Assembly: GCA_047495785.1 (NCBI GenBank)
Contig: JBLDXI010000017.1
Location: 620,001-684,000, forward strand
Direction: 5' to 3'
Source of the DNA: Lepidodermella squamata
Lineage: Eukaryota; Gastrotricha
Length of the DNA: 64,000 nucleotides
Part shown: piece by piece, positions 45,451-55,109 of the stretch
Layout of the letters: every line of letters begins with the position of its first letter
Position numbering within the stretch: position 1 is the first letter of the stretch
Made by a program: the position numbers and the translations under genes
The notes under the pieces: generated by a model
Database searches by the model: none
Told to the model about the DNA's origin: nothing
The model's input: the letters and a program-made list of their open reading frames with translations, nothing else

Positions 45451-46647
45451 TTATTGCGCTGCTAGTTTTTTCCGCTGAAAATTACGGTAATACGTGTTAA
45501 TTCTAGATTCAACTTCTCGTCGAGACATATCTTTCTTCTTATCAGAGTCAAATAAGTTGTGAATCAATTGTTCACTTTCTGGTAAAACATGGGTAACATA
45601 CGCTCCAGTCGGATGCAGTCTATAAATGAAGTATTCCAGGGATAGCATGTAACCAGGAGACCCAGATACGTCGAAAGCTATCGCTGATTCAGAGCAGCAG
45701 GTCTCCCAATCCGTAGCCAGCGGATATTTAGCAACCATCCGCTGGGCTGAATCTTCCGGGAACAAACCAGTCTCCATGAAATCCCAGAGATTAGCCAGTA
45801 AGATAAATCTCGCCCTGCCTCGGTTGTCTCGAGTCTCACCAGGTTTGATTCCGGCTTTTTTGAAACAAGTTTCGGTCAGCAAATGCTCGTTCATAGCTAT
45901 AAAGGCACTTTTGTTGTATAAGCAACTTGGGTCGGTCCGTATTGCGTTCTCCACGACGTGAGCCAAGGCTCCCCTCGAAAAGACATAGGCACCATTTGCA
46001 ACGAAATCATCGACTAATTCCTGACCGAATAAGTGAGGCTCGCTTGTGTTGAATTGGGCTAGAAAAATCCTCAAATTCTCCATCACTACATAACTTACAT
46101 CTGTTGTTCGGAGGAACCAGTCGAAATCATCTTTAAAGTTGTCGTAGATCCATGGCAGTAAGGGCGCGTTTTGCAACGAGTAGGAAAGTATGATGTTATT
46201 CGAGTTGGCATCGAAGCCTAGACTGTATTCGGGGCCGGCATCAGTGGATTCGTAGACATTCAGCCATAAATTGCATCGTTTGGACCAGGTCGAGCTGATT
46301 TCGGCGTTGCAAATGATTCCAGGGAACACGGAATTGCATATGCAAAGGACTCGAATTTTGTCGTGTAGGACTTCGTTGATTTTTGATAGATCTATCCTAG
46401 TCTTATTCGCTTGTGACAAGATTAATGGAAGAATTGCCTTTTTAGGGCGTTGACTCGTATTTCGACTGAAGAAGATCACGATCGACAGCAGGCCGATGAA
46501 TAATGAGATTTTTGAACAAATAGTTAATTTAGCAAAACTGCGATAACCGTAGACGATAGGCTTCATTCTTTCCTTGATATCAAAAGAGGTGCCATCCACT
46601 GGGTTTGTCGTGAAAGCACGAATCGTATCAAGAAGAAACTGGGGCAT
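45451..46647 (-). CDS. DxD-less C1GALT1-family protein (Cosmc-like), solitary copy
   Basis: Intronless, 398 residues from ATG at 46647. Type II topology: a short cytoplasmic N-terminus, TM anchor (SKISLFIGLLSIVIFF), stem, then a GT31-like lumenal domain with IRVLCICNS, WSKRCNLW, WIYDNFKDDFDWFLR and, at the metal site, RTTDVSY where catalytic members have DDD. It keeps VMENLRIFLAQ and a C-terminal CCSESAIAFDVSG followed by YRLHPTG. Without DxD it should not bind UDP-sugar through Mn2+, so a chaperone or structural role is more likely than catalysis. Unlike its three paralogues it has no catalytic partner downstream; the EF-hand gene lies there in the opposite orientation. Confidence 0.8.
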   Translation of the reverse strand: MPQFLLDTIRAFTTNPVDGTSFDIKERMKPIVYGYRSFAKLTICSKISLFIGLLSIVIFFSRNTSQRPKKAILPLILSQANKTRIDLSKINEVLHDKIRVLCICNSVFPGIICNAEISSTWSKRCNLWLNVYESTDAGPEYSLGFDANSNNIILSYSLQNAPLLPWIYDNFKDDFDWFLRTTDVSYVVMENLRIFLAQFNTSEPHLFGQELVDDFVANGAYVFSRGALAHVVENAIRTDPSCLYNKSAFIAMNEHLLTETCFKKAGIKPGETRDNRGRARFILLANLWDFMETGLFPEDSAQRMVAKYPLATDWETCCSESAIAFDVSGSPGYMLSLEYFIYRLHPTGAYVTHVLPESEQLIHNLFDSDKKKDMSRREVESRINTYYRNFQRKKLAAQ

Positions 46648-47392
46648 AACTGAGTGTTTGTAAATGCGTGCGAGAAAACTTTCGTGGTCACTTTAATGTC
46701 ATTCAGACTTTTGTTCGTGTAAAAGGTGTATGCACATGTTTAAGGCACGTTTTACACGCTCACTTGTAAGTAATGTTAGTGATTCCTTATCATAACGAGA
46801 CCTGTGTCAAGTGGAGGCCGCCATACCCGCATGGTCAGCTTTTTAATTCATGTTACAGCTGAACAGATGATTGTTAACTCAAATTATCTAGACTAAAAGC
46901 TATGCAGAGAACATAATTTAGCTGAATGATGATGGCTTTTCGAATGCACTTCGTTACCCACCCCGGAAATAACGTGCTCAAAGATCCTGAGATCAGTTTT
47001 CAATCATCATTTCTTGACGGCTTGTAACGTCGATCAGCTCTAAATGTATACATTTAGCCAGCAGTACGTCTGCGTGTTTTCTAAGTAGGTTCATGATTTT
47101 GGGACCCTTCACTCAAACCTGAGGGACTCCGCTATTTGTTGTGGAAAATTTAAAAGTTACATCCTAAAGTGCAAAATAATATGCAGTGCCTCAGCAAGCC
47201 GCAAGCTTCCTTCCTTATAATGGATTAGCCGAGACAAATATTTCTTTCAGTGGGCGTGCTGTCAATGAGAGCAAGTTTGATCATTTTAAGTCTGAGGATA
47301 GCATTTCAAGATTATCCTGGAAAGTTTTGCTTAGCGCCTATCGCCTATCATTCGCCCTTCGTCCTATCGTTCTAAGTTTGAAAAATATACCT
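46648..47392. other. Divergent promoter region between glycosyltransferase-like and receptor genes
   Basis: Shared upstream DNA of the minus-strand 45451-46647 gene and the plus-strand receptor gene. The receptor frame is open from 47186, but without an ATG until 47393. Confidence 0.4.
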
Positions 47393-49549
47393 ATGTTGCA
47401 ATTTTCTTTTTGGAAAATAAACATGTTGTTATTTCAACTCATCGAGACCTTGCTGTCGCATTGCGTTGTTCTTGGAAGGAAGCCTTACACGATGAAGGTG
47501 TTTGAAATGCTTCCGTTGAGTGGTCAGGCGCCAAGAAACGGCCGTGACTGTCTATTCGGCTCTGAAGTCGCGATATCTGAAGTGAACAAGCGGTCTGATA
47601 TTCTCTCAGATTATCACCTAGAGCTTGTCGCAGGCGATGAGTATTCGGAAGGCTATAAAGCAGTAAGTGGTACTATGGAATTTTACCGTAATTTCGAGGG
47701 AAAACTCCGCGACAATGCGACTGAATTCATGTCCCCAGCTATGATTGCGGGATATCAAACTACTGGATGCCGCGGTATAGGCGGAATGTTGCATCATATC
47801 GGAATGGTTGCTTTCTCCATCTCGGCAGCTGGCACTGTCCTTACAGACAGATCTCGTTATCCGAATATTTATCTCACCCGAGCTCATTCTGTTAATTTGG
47901 TCCATGCCCACGTTCAAATCATGCGGAATATCGGGAAGTGGCGGAAAGCAGCGATTTTGGTCTACTTCCCAAACGCGGCCGATTTCACATCTGCTCAGCT
48001 TCTTCAGCAGGTCGCACAATATCATGATATCAAGATCGCAGCTTTTGATGGCATTATAGACTTCATGGATCCTACACCACTAATCAATATAAAAACAAGA
48101 GATATCCGCGTCATATTTGTTTGGACGTCTCTTCTGGTGCTGGGCAGACAATTTTTCTGCGAAACTTACAAATTGGGAATGACTTGTGATAGATACGTCT
48201 TTCTCTCACCGCTGAACCTTCTAACCGATCCTTACACTATTCCTGAAGTAGTTTACCCAGGCTGTACCAGGGAAATTATCATGCAGCAATTGAAATGCAC
48301 CTATGCTGCCGGGCCTCAACAAATCCCTGTTTCATACAGGGTCAAATCTTACCTTGGATATGACGCCAATGAATTCGAAGCGAAATTCGACAACATCTCA
48401 AGCCGGTCTCGCGATGTCGACTACCCGTTTCGATATCAATGCCACGACGCTGCTTTAGATGTTATCGTCACTTTGGAAGAGGCTGAGAAGGCTATGAAAA
48501 AAGATTCAAATGGCACATTGACCTTGAGAAATTTCACGGAAAAGCCTCAACTTGTCATGAAATACGTCAATCAGTCCGCGATTAAGCTGGATTACTTCGG
48601 TCTGAGGATTGGTCGAATAAAATACAGCGATGTTTCAGGGGAGCTGGCGACAGATTTCTCCAGTATTGTATATTGGGGAACGGGAAATTTATTGAACCTA
48701 GGGATGATCTTACAAAAGGACAACACATCTGGAAGGAGCAACGATGACTATGCCCCAGACCTGTCGATGGATTTCCCATGGCTCACTGCAAATGGAAAGC
48801 CGCCGAAAGATACTATTGAACACTTGTACGTCACAGATGCAGTGCAACCAGAAGTATTCGTAGCTATTACGGCTCTAAACATTATTTGGACTTTGCTCTC
48901 GTCCTGGGGACTCGCTAGAAACCTGAGACAACCCCACTCGCGAGATAAATTGATCAAATTGCTCGCGTTCGGCGGATGTCTATTTTTGAATCTATCATCA
49001 TTTTTATTCGCGATCAACCTAACATCGGTCGATTCTGTTGCAATTTGGAACCTGCGAATCTCGTGTCTTGCCCTTGGTCTATCAGTAATCAATGGAATCA
49101 TTTTCGGTCGGATGTATTCTTTCAAGATCGATCTGGATGAAAGTTTATTTCGGGTGGCTAGCAGCAAGGTTAGCATATATCTGGCCAGAAGCTCATCTCG
49201 AAATTCTTCACGATCTTCTGCCGCGGCAACTCCCAATGTTCGACTGCCCATAGCGTTGAATCGCAAGAGCATTTATTACGTAGCTGCAGCTGTTAGCATA
49301 GCATGTGCTGTAGTCATTCTGTGGCTGGCATTCGACCCTTTAGTTTGCACAACAGTCAGTAAGTCTTATTTCTACGATTTTATCGTCGACGCTTACTTGG
49401 AGAGAATGGCTTTGTATTGCTTCTCGAAATTCCAAGCTGCTTGGCAGTTCTCTCTCGCCGGTTTTCACGCAATTCTCCTCGTTTTCTCTGCATACTATGC
49501 GTATTACTTGCGAAGCAAATCTGCGAACCGTTACATTCCTGAATTTTAA
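47393..49549 (+). CDS. GABA-B-like class C receptor, frame ends at TAA before TM6
   Basis: Single exon, 718 codons from ATG at 47393 (an inner ATG at 47423 is also possible; both give a hydrophobic leader, MLLFQLIETLLSHCVVLG). A periplasmic-binding-type ectodomain starts KVFEMLPLSGQAPRNGRDC and includes TGCRGIGGMLHHIGMVAFSI and RYPNIYLTRAHSVN, matching the GABA-B receptor ligand-binding fold. Five TM segments follow: VFVAITALNIIWTLL, LLAFGGCLFLNLSSFLFA, IWNLRISCLALGLSVIN, YYVAAAVSIACAVVILW and QFSLAGFHAILLVFSAYYAY. TAA at 49547-49549 stops the frame, but the same frame continues open to 49717 and encodes two further TM segments. Known members bind GABA and signal through G proteins; the ligand here is unknown. 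Confidence 0.78.
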   Translation: MLQFSFWKINMLLFQLIETLLSHCVVLGRKPYTMKVFEMLPLSGQAPRNGRDCLFGSEVAISEVNKRSDILSDYHLELVAGDEYSEGYKAVSGTMEFYRNFEGKLRDNATEFMSPAMIAGYQTTGCRGIGGMLHHIGMVAFSISAAGTVLTDRSRYPNIYLTRAHSVNLVHAHVQIMRNIGKWRKAAILVYFPNAADFTSAQLLQQVAQYHDIKIAAFDGIIDFMDPTPLINIKTRDIRVIFVWTSLLVLGRQFFCETYKLGMTCDRYVFLSPLNLLTDPYTIPEVVYPGCTREIIMQQLKCTYAAGPQQIPVSYRVKSYLGYDANEFEAKFDNISSRSRDVDYPFRYQCHDAALDVIVTLEEAEKAMKKDSNGTLTLRNFTEKPQLVMKYVNQSAIKLDYFGLRIGRIKYSDVSGELATDFSSIVYWGTGNLLNLGMILQKDNTSGRSNDDYAPDLSMDFPWLTANGKPPKDTIEHLYVTDAVQPEVFVAITALNIIWTLLSSWGLARNLRQPHSRDKLIKLLAFGGCLFLNLSSFLFAINLTSVDSVAIWNLRISCLALGLSVINGIIFGRMYSFKIDLDESLFRVASSKVSIYLARSSSRNSSRSSAAATPNVRLPIALNRKSIYYVAAAVSIACAVVILWLAFDPLVCTTVSKSYFYDFIVDAYLERMALYCFSKFQAAWQFSLAGFHAILLVFSAYYAYYLRSKSANRYIPEF

Positions 49550-49717
49550 TACCCTACACTCCTTGCGTTATTTACTGGAATAGGACTGATACCAGCAGCC
49601 ATTCTCATCCTTTTAACTCTCAGGGACCCTGTTGCCCAAGACCTTGTCATTGCCGTTGTTTCATTTTTATATTCAGTAGTTACAGGGTTTTCAATGTATT
49701 GTTACTCGAAAGCATGA
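49550..49717 (+). other. In-frame continuation encoding TM6-TM7 of the receptor
   Basis: Directly after the TAA the same frame stays open for 55 codons to TGA at 49715-49717. It encodes YPTLLALFTGIGLIPAAILI (TM6-like), RDPVAQD, and LVIAVVSFLYSVVTGFSMYC (TM7-like). There is no GT-AG pair that would remove the stop alone. So the receptor is either a recent pseudogene, uses stop readthrough, or carries a sequence error. Confidence 0.75.
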
Positions 49718-49773
49718 ATATTTGACTGCAATTTGGGAAATACAAAATGTGGAAGCTCAAGAGACTTCAGCAA

Positions 49774-50851
49774 TCAGCTCTTAGTCCTTATCACCTCTGA
49801 GTTTCCAACTCCAAACGGTCTCATTCGATTGATAAGGTAATCAGCAGATAGCTGTGAGTGGAAAGAAGAATTGTTGTCAAAATAAAAGATGTGTTAAGGT
49901 GGATCATACCATATGACCCCCGGGTGCCATGTAATGCATAGATATAGCTTCGCTCGAACAGCATTCTCTGCCTTCGATATAAGTCTCTTCATACTGCCAG
50001 ATCCAACTATCTTTCGTGGATGTTCCCTTCGCTAGGTGGTACCATGCTGGAAAAATCAGAAACCTATGGCGACCGTCTTTATCCCTAGCATCGATTGTAT
50101 TCTCCCCGATGTTATGAAGGCAGTATCCGATTAGAGCATCTTCGTTCCCACCTCTAAACGGACTAGGACATATAGCCTTGTTGGGAAAGGCCTCTTTCAC
50201 AAGCCTCGACATAGTACGGCGTGAAAAGATTTGAGCTGATCCGCTGACGTAGTTCCGATGATAAGTCGAGTTTCGCTTGCTGAAAGGCCTACCGAAGTAA
50301 TGGTCCTTATCGGCATGGAAATGTTTGACGAAATCTCGGAGATTCTCCATAACTAAATAAGTATCATCATCAGCCTTTACGAACCAGTCGTATTCATTGA
50401 TATATCGCTCGTAGACCGATTGCCACGCCGCGAATATTTTAAAGCTCACAAATTCGCGGCCAGTTTGATTGTAGAAAGCTTCGGAGGGCAGACTGCTGTC
50501 CTTCACGTCCGATGCGAACAAGATTTTATCGCACTTCTTGCCCCATGTTTCTCTAACCCAAATTGCCCTTTCATTGTGCCTTGGAGCTGTTGTTGAGCAC
50601 AAGCAGAATACTTTGATCTTGTCTGGCAGGGATTCAGTTGAGCTTTGAGTAGCAATAACTGAACTTATCGCATTTTCCCTACAGCTTGCGCCAAATTTGA
50701 GTTGCCAAACGTGGAGAAACAGTAAGATCGATACGGCAATTTTTGCGAAGTTGTAGGTTTGCCAAATAAGTGCGTAGTAATTTGTTTGTAAAAAGTGACG
50801 TAGTACATTGGAGTAACGACGTTTTGCGTAGTAGAATGGTTTATTCGCCAT
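49774..50851 (-). CDS. C1GALT1-like beta-1,3-galactosyltransferase, pair 1 (catalytic)
   Basis: Minus-strand exons 50851-49910 and 49851-49774 join in phase 0 after HM, giving about 339 residues. Start MANKPFYYAKRRYSN; upstream codons of the open frame are non-ATG. Type II anchor IAVSILLFLHVWQLKFG. The GT31 core has IKVFCLCSTTAPRHNERAIW, VRETWGKKCDKILFASD, WFVKADDDTYLVMENLRDFV with an intact DDD, YFGRPFSKR, SGSAQIFSRR, GGNEDALIGYCL and CCSSEAISMHYMAPGG; exon 2 adds LSADYLINRMRPFG. This matches core 1 synthase, which adds galactose from UDP-Gal to GalNAc-Ser/Thr in the Golgi. It starts 95 nt downstream of the DxD-less gene 50947-52056, with a cis/trans acceptor-like gcaattttag between them. 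Confidence 0.85.
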
Positions 50852-50946
50852 TGAATGCAGCGTGATAGGCCATTCATGAATATTCAATGTTTCGCATAAA
50901 TTAAACCTAAAATTGCAAAATGCAGCTCTGTACAACAATTTCTAGT
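50852..50946 (-). promoter_or_regulatory. Operon-type intercistronic junction, pair 1
   Basis: 95 nt between stop and next ATG on the minus strand, with tgcattttgcaattttag as the acceptor-like site. No AATAAA is visible in it. Confidence 0.5.
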
Positions 50947-52056
50947 TCATTTCGAAAACGATAGAAAATAAAAGATTTTGAAAAATATTGACTCTTCATG
51001 GTTTGGTTGGAATAGTTTTCTCAAGGTTGCTCGAGCCCTGTATCTTTCTGCAGCATCTTCAAGGTCTTCAAGATCGAGCTTTGTAGTTACGCCCTTTTCT
51101 TCCTTCAGCAGATTTTGATATAGAAATCGATTTTCCGGTAGAAAATGAATTACTTTCACGCCAACGGGCCTGAGTCGATACAGCATATATTCGTAGCTTT
51201 GCAAGAATCCGAAGTTTCCAGAACAATCAAAGGCAATCGCACTTTCTGAACAGCAGCTGTGAATGCCGGGTCGAATCGGGTATTTGCTGTCCGAATTCGG
51301 TAGTTCGCTCATTTTTTTCGGTACCGCCATGTCCCATAAGTTCAATAGCACAGGAAATCTAGACCTGCCTAATTGATCTCGGCTATCGTTCGGGAAAATG
51401 CTCGCCATTTTGAAGCACTCCAGGTCAATCACGTAATCATTGAGGTTTTTCGGTGATAACGTTTTCACGGCGAGGTCTTCACAAGTTTCAGTCATGGGTT
51501 TGAAGGCCCTTTCGACTAATTGAGCGAGAGCGCCTGAGGAGAAAACATAAGCCCGTCCAGAGACGAAACCATTTTTCAATTCGTGACCGAAAAGTTGCCG
51601 CTCAGAGGCGTTGTATTGTCCCACGAAAAGTCGAAGATTTTCCATGACAATGTAAGACGTATCTTGAACCCGTAGGATCCAATCGAAATGGCCGGCTAGG
51701 TTGTGGTGGATCCAAGGATAGACTGAGCTTCCAACTGCATAAGATAACCTTAAATCGCCTGTCGCGGGATTCACCGTTAGGTTGTAGTAAGACTTTGACT
51801 GATAGATATTCAGCCATATATTGCATCGTTTGCCCCAAGTTTTGCGGGTTCGATAGTTGCAGAGCTCAGTCTTTGGTTCGGAGCTACAGACACATAACAC
51901 TCGTATATTATCAAACATCACAGAAGAAATCTTCTGCAGGTCCATGTTTTGGGACTCGGCAATCTCGGGGGGACTGTTGTGAGTCTCATTCGGGACGAGA
52001 AAGACGCAAAGAGAGGCGAGACATATCAAAATGGAAACTATGGATGAAGCGTTCAA
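50947..52056 (-). CDS. DxD-less C1GALT1-family protein (Cosmc-like), pair 1; start unclear
   Basis: The open frame encodes about 369 residues: TM anchor SIVSILICLASLCVFLV, IRVLCVCSSEPKTELC, WGKRCNIWLNIYQS, YPWIHHNLAGHFDWILR, then RVQDTSY in place of xDDDTY, VMENLRLFVGQ, GRAYVFSSGALAQLVERAF and CCSESAIAFDCSG followed by YRLRPVG. There is no ATG before the membrane anchor: an ATG at 52110 is in frame, but a TGA at 52060-52062 separates them. The real start may lie in an unseen upstream exon, or this copy may be damaged. Its stop is 95 nt from the ATG of the catalytic partner. Confidence 0.72.
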   Translation of the reverse strand: MNASSIVSILICLASLCVFLVPNETHNSPPEIAESQNMDLQKISSVMFDNIRVLCVCSSEPKTELCNYRTRKTWGKRCNIWLNIYQSKSYYNLTVNPATGDLRLSYAVGSSVYPWIHHNLAGHFDWILRVQDTSYIVMENLRLFVGQYNASERQLFGHELKNGFVSGRAYVFSSGALAQLVERAFKPMTETCEDLAVKTLSPKNLNDYVIDLECFKMASIFPNDSRDQLGRSRFPVLLNLWDMAVPKKMSELPNSDSKYPIRPGIHSCCSESAIAFDCSGNFGFLQSYEYMLYRLRPVGVKVIHFLPENRFLYQNLLKEEKGVTTKLDLEDLEDAAERYRARATLRKLFQPNHEESIFFKIFYFLSFSK

Positions 52057-52525
52057 AGTTCAAGACACATTTAGAATTGAGACAGAGCAGTCTACGTTTT
52101 TAGCGCCCATGCGACAAAATCCAATTCTGTGACAGCTTGTGTAGCGGAAATAGATTTATTGTAGCTAGGTCGTTTTTCTGTTCAGTCGATATTTTGCCTA
52201 GCATTTCGTATTCAACGCGACATGGTAGAATCACATGACGGTTGCAATGGCGCGCAACGGACTAGAAATAATTTATTGCTTGGGCGGTATTGCTAGCTAA
52301 GTTTTTTCGATCAGTGCAGGAAGGACAATAGTCCCTCAAACACGTGACACCATTCGCATTTCTGCTGCGACATATCTGCAAAGAATCGATGGTTGCAAAA
52401 GGTAAACAGTGAAGAGAATATTTGGACAAAACGCTAGGTCATTTTTCATGTCAAAAGTGGCAAAAACTCCCGTTAACACATGATTTTATTCACAGATAGA
52501 AAGCCCTTCTTATTGTTTTATAAAT

Positions 52526-53708
52526 TCAATTGCACAGTCTGACCACCTTTGAGTTACTCGCTCCAAAGGGACGCATTCGGTTGATGAGAAAATCTGCTGC
52601 GAGCTGAAAAAGCGAAAAGGAATGTTCAAGTGAACGATGAAATCAGCTTTCATCATACCATTTTCCCGCCAGGCATGTAGTGCAGTGATATCGCCTTGTT
52701 TGAACAGCAATCCTTCCCCTCGACGTAGTTTTTGTCATATTGCCAAATCCAGTTGTCCGCCGTCGCAGAACCGCGGTATAAATGAATCCAAGCCGAGAAG
52801 ATCAGGAAGCGATTTCGCATCTGCTCATCTCTTGCATCAATCGCGTTGATCCCAATGTTATGCAAGCAGTATCCGATGTAGGCATCTTCGTTCGCGTGAA
52901 TACTCGGGCCAGGGCATACGGCCTTGTTCGGGAAAGCCTCTCTAACCAGCCTGGACAGCGTTCGCCGCGAGAAGATTTGAGCAGATCCGCTGACGTAATG
53001 CTTGTGGAAATCGGATTTCTCATTCTTCAACGGCCGGCCGAAGTAATGGTCCTTATCCGCGTGGAAGTTTTTGACAAAATCGCGTAAATTTTCCATGATG
53101 ATATAAGTATCGTCATCGCCCTTCACGAACCAGTCGTAGTCGTTGATGTATCGATCATGAACAGCTTTCCACGCCGCAAAGATCTTGAAACTGACATATT
53201 CGCGGCCCGTTTGATTGTAGAAAGCTTCGGATGGTAAGAAGTCGTCCCTTTCATCTGATGCGAACAGGATTTTGTCGCACTTTTTACCCCACGTCTCCCG
53301 GACCCAAACAGCTCTTTCCTTATGCTTAGGGCCGGTAGTAGAGCACAAGCAAAAAATTCGCACCGGGTTCGAAGCTGAATTACTGGTGGGTTTCACCGCG
53401 GAAAAAGCTTGTTCGTTCACAGTTAATTCAGGTAATTGAGTTAGCAGCTTTTTCTCTTCGAAGGTAAGCTCCGTTTTCGCAGAAAACTGGTCGAGGCTGT
53501 CGTCTTCATACCGTAATTGCCAGACGTACATGAAGAGTGAAACAGAGAGTAAGATTTTGGTGATTTCAAATGCGAGGTGCAAAATCTTATGCAGATGAGA
53601 GCCCAGCTCTGATGACCATAATAGGGGCAGGGATAGTTGCTTTTTCAGTGGAAGCTTCTCTGTCACGCTTCCGAGCTCGCTATAACCAAAATGCAACCGA
53701 TTCGGCAT
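52526..53708 (-). CDS. C1GALT1-like beta-1,3-galactosyltransferase, pair 2 (catalytic)
   Basis: Minus-strand exons 53708-52659 and 52603-52526 join in phase 0 after GGKM, about 375 residues. Start MPNRLHFGYSELG. Anchor ITKILLSVSLFMYVWQLRY. The core contains RIFCLCSTTGPKHKERAVW, VRETWGKKCDKILFASDE, FVKGDDDTYIIMENLRDFV with DDD intact, YFGRPLKNE, VSGSAQIFSRRTLS, ANEDAYIGYCL and CCSNKAISLHYMPGG; exon 2 gives LAADFLINRMRPFG. It follows the DxD-less gene 53799-55109 after 90 nt. That gap has AATAAA, then tcttccttttttag, then the ATG, the arrangement of a nematode-type operon junction. Golgi O-glycan core 1 synthesis inferred. Confidence 0.87.
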
Positions 53709-53798
53709 CTCTCTCGCTTGTCGCCTCGAAATATATCATAAATTATTGATAAAATCTAAAAAAGGAAGACAAATTTAAAAATTAGTTTATTTGCAAAA
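53709..53798 (-). promoter_or_regulatory. Operon-type intercistronic junction, pair 2
   Basis: Read on the minus strand: stop TAA, then ttttgcAAATAAActaa (polyadenylation-like), then tcttccttttttag (splice-acceptor-like), then about 47 nt to the ATG of the catalytic gene. This is the layout of an SL2-type trans-splice site. Confidence 0.6.
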
Positions 53799-55109
53799 TT
53801 ATCCTGGCTTTTGGTCTTCGAAAGCAAATTGGAGAGGCTCGAATGTGCTTTTCCACGTTGTCGATGCGGTCGGCCAGGTTCTTCGTGAATCGATGATTTT
53901 GTTCAATCTAGCCTCGAATCCGCCTTGAGCTTGGATTGCTTTGATAGTTTCGTTCTGGTACAATTTGGCCCGCTTTTCCAGGCTTGAGAGATTTATTTTA
54001 GGAATTTTTCGGTCCCTAGTCAGATTGTCGAGCAAAATGTCACTTTGAGGTAAGATATGGATGAAATCGACACCAACTGGTCGCAACCTGTATAGCAGAT
54101 ACTCGTATGACTGCAGAAAACCGGGATGGCCCGATGCATCGAACGCGACAGCACTTTCAGAACAACAATGATCGATTCCAACTTGAAACAAATGTTTACT
54201 GCTGGACCAGCTGGGCGAGGGAAGTTCATCTAAATCACCAGGTTTCGCTATAAGCCATAAATTGAACAAGATCGCGAATCGTTCCTTCTTCAAATGATCG
54301 CGACTATCTTCCGGTGAAATGCCAGCCATTTTGAAGCATAAAGCGTTCATTTGATGCTCTTTCACCATTAGTTCTCCTATTCTGCCATATGTGATAAGAG
54401 CTTCATCAACACATGAGGTCCCATCTGAACTATTTGCTCGAAAAGCTGTTTCGACAACTTGTTTTAAAGCGCCATGGGAGAAGGTGTAAGCTTGACTAGC
54501 AACAAAGCCATCTTTTAGCTCAAAGCCGAAAAGATGAGCCTCTGATGAATTATACTGGCCAAGGAAAATTCTTAGATTCTCCATCACAGCATAGGTCGTG
54601 TCTTTAATCCGCAAAATCCAGTCAAACTGGTCGAGTAAATGATCGTAAATCCAAGGATAGACTGGAGTTTCGAGTACGTAGGTTAGGCTCATATCGCCTG
54701 TTGTGTGGTTAATTTTCAAGTTGTAAGGCGGTTTGTTGTTTGAGATGTAAACCTCCAACCAGTGATTGCATCGCTTTCCCCACAATTTTCTCGCCCGAAA
54801 TGTGCATGGTTCGATAGGTTCTCTCCCGCTACTGCAGACGCATAAAATTCGTATATGGTCAAACATTAAGGAGGATATATTTTCGAGATCGATTTTCGGC
54901 GCGAGATCTTGCTCCTGGATTACGTCGATAAGGGCGACATCGATGATATTTGAATTCCGCGAAGATCGATGATTAGGCATAAGGTACACCGATAATGATA
55001 TGATACACATGACAAGAGACACGCCGGAGCAAAAGCTGATTTTCGACAGTGTTGCCATAAGCCAGTGGCATATTCCTCGAGAGAAACCGGCTATAATGCC
55101 GGATCTCAT
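53799..55109 (-). CDS. DxD-less C1GALT1-family protein (Cosmc-like), pair 2
   Basis: Intronless, 436 residues from ATG at 55109. Anchor ISFCSGVSLVMCIISLSVYL, then IRILCVCSSGREPIEPC, WGKRCNHWLEVY, YPWIYDHLLDQFDWILR, and RIKDTTY where active members have xDDDTY. VMENLRIFLGQ and YNSSEAHLFGFELKDGFVAS follow. C-terminal CCSESAVAFDASG, YRLRPVGVDFIHILPQSD. Lacks the last exon seen in the catalytic paralogues; instead it continues unspliced through the same region and beyond. Lies 90 nt upstream of the catalytic gene on the same strand. A chaperone-like or regulatory partner role is inferred from loss of DxD and pairing. Confidence 0.85.
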   Translation of the reverse strand: MRSGIIAGFSRGICHWLMATLSKISFCSGVSLVMCIISLSVYLMPNHRSSRNSNIIDVALIDVIQEQDLAPKIDLENISSLMFDHIRILCVCSSGREPIEPCTFRARKLWGKRCNHWLEVYISNNKPPYNLKINHTTGDMSLTYVLETPVYPWIYDHLLDQFDWILRIKDTTYAVMENLRIFLGQYNSSEAHLFGFELKDGFVASQAYTFSHGALKQVVETAFRANSSDGTSCVDEALITYGRIGELMVKEHQMNALCFKMAGISPEDSRDHLKKERFAILFNLWLIAKPGDLDELPSPSWSSSKHLFQVGIDHCCSESAVAFDASGHPGFLQSYEYLLYRLRPVGVDFIHILPQSDILLDNLTRDRKIPKINLSSLEKRAKLYQNETIKAIQAQGGFEARLNKIIDSRRTWPTASTTWKSTFEPLQFAFEDQKPG

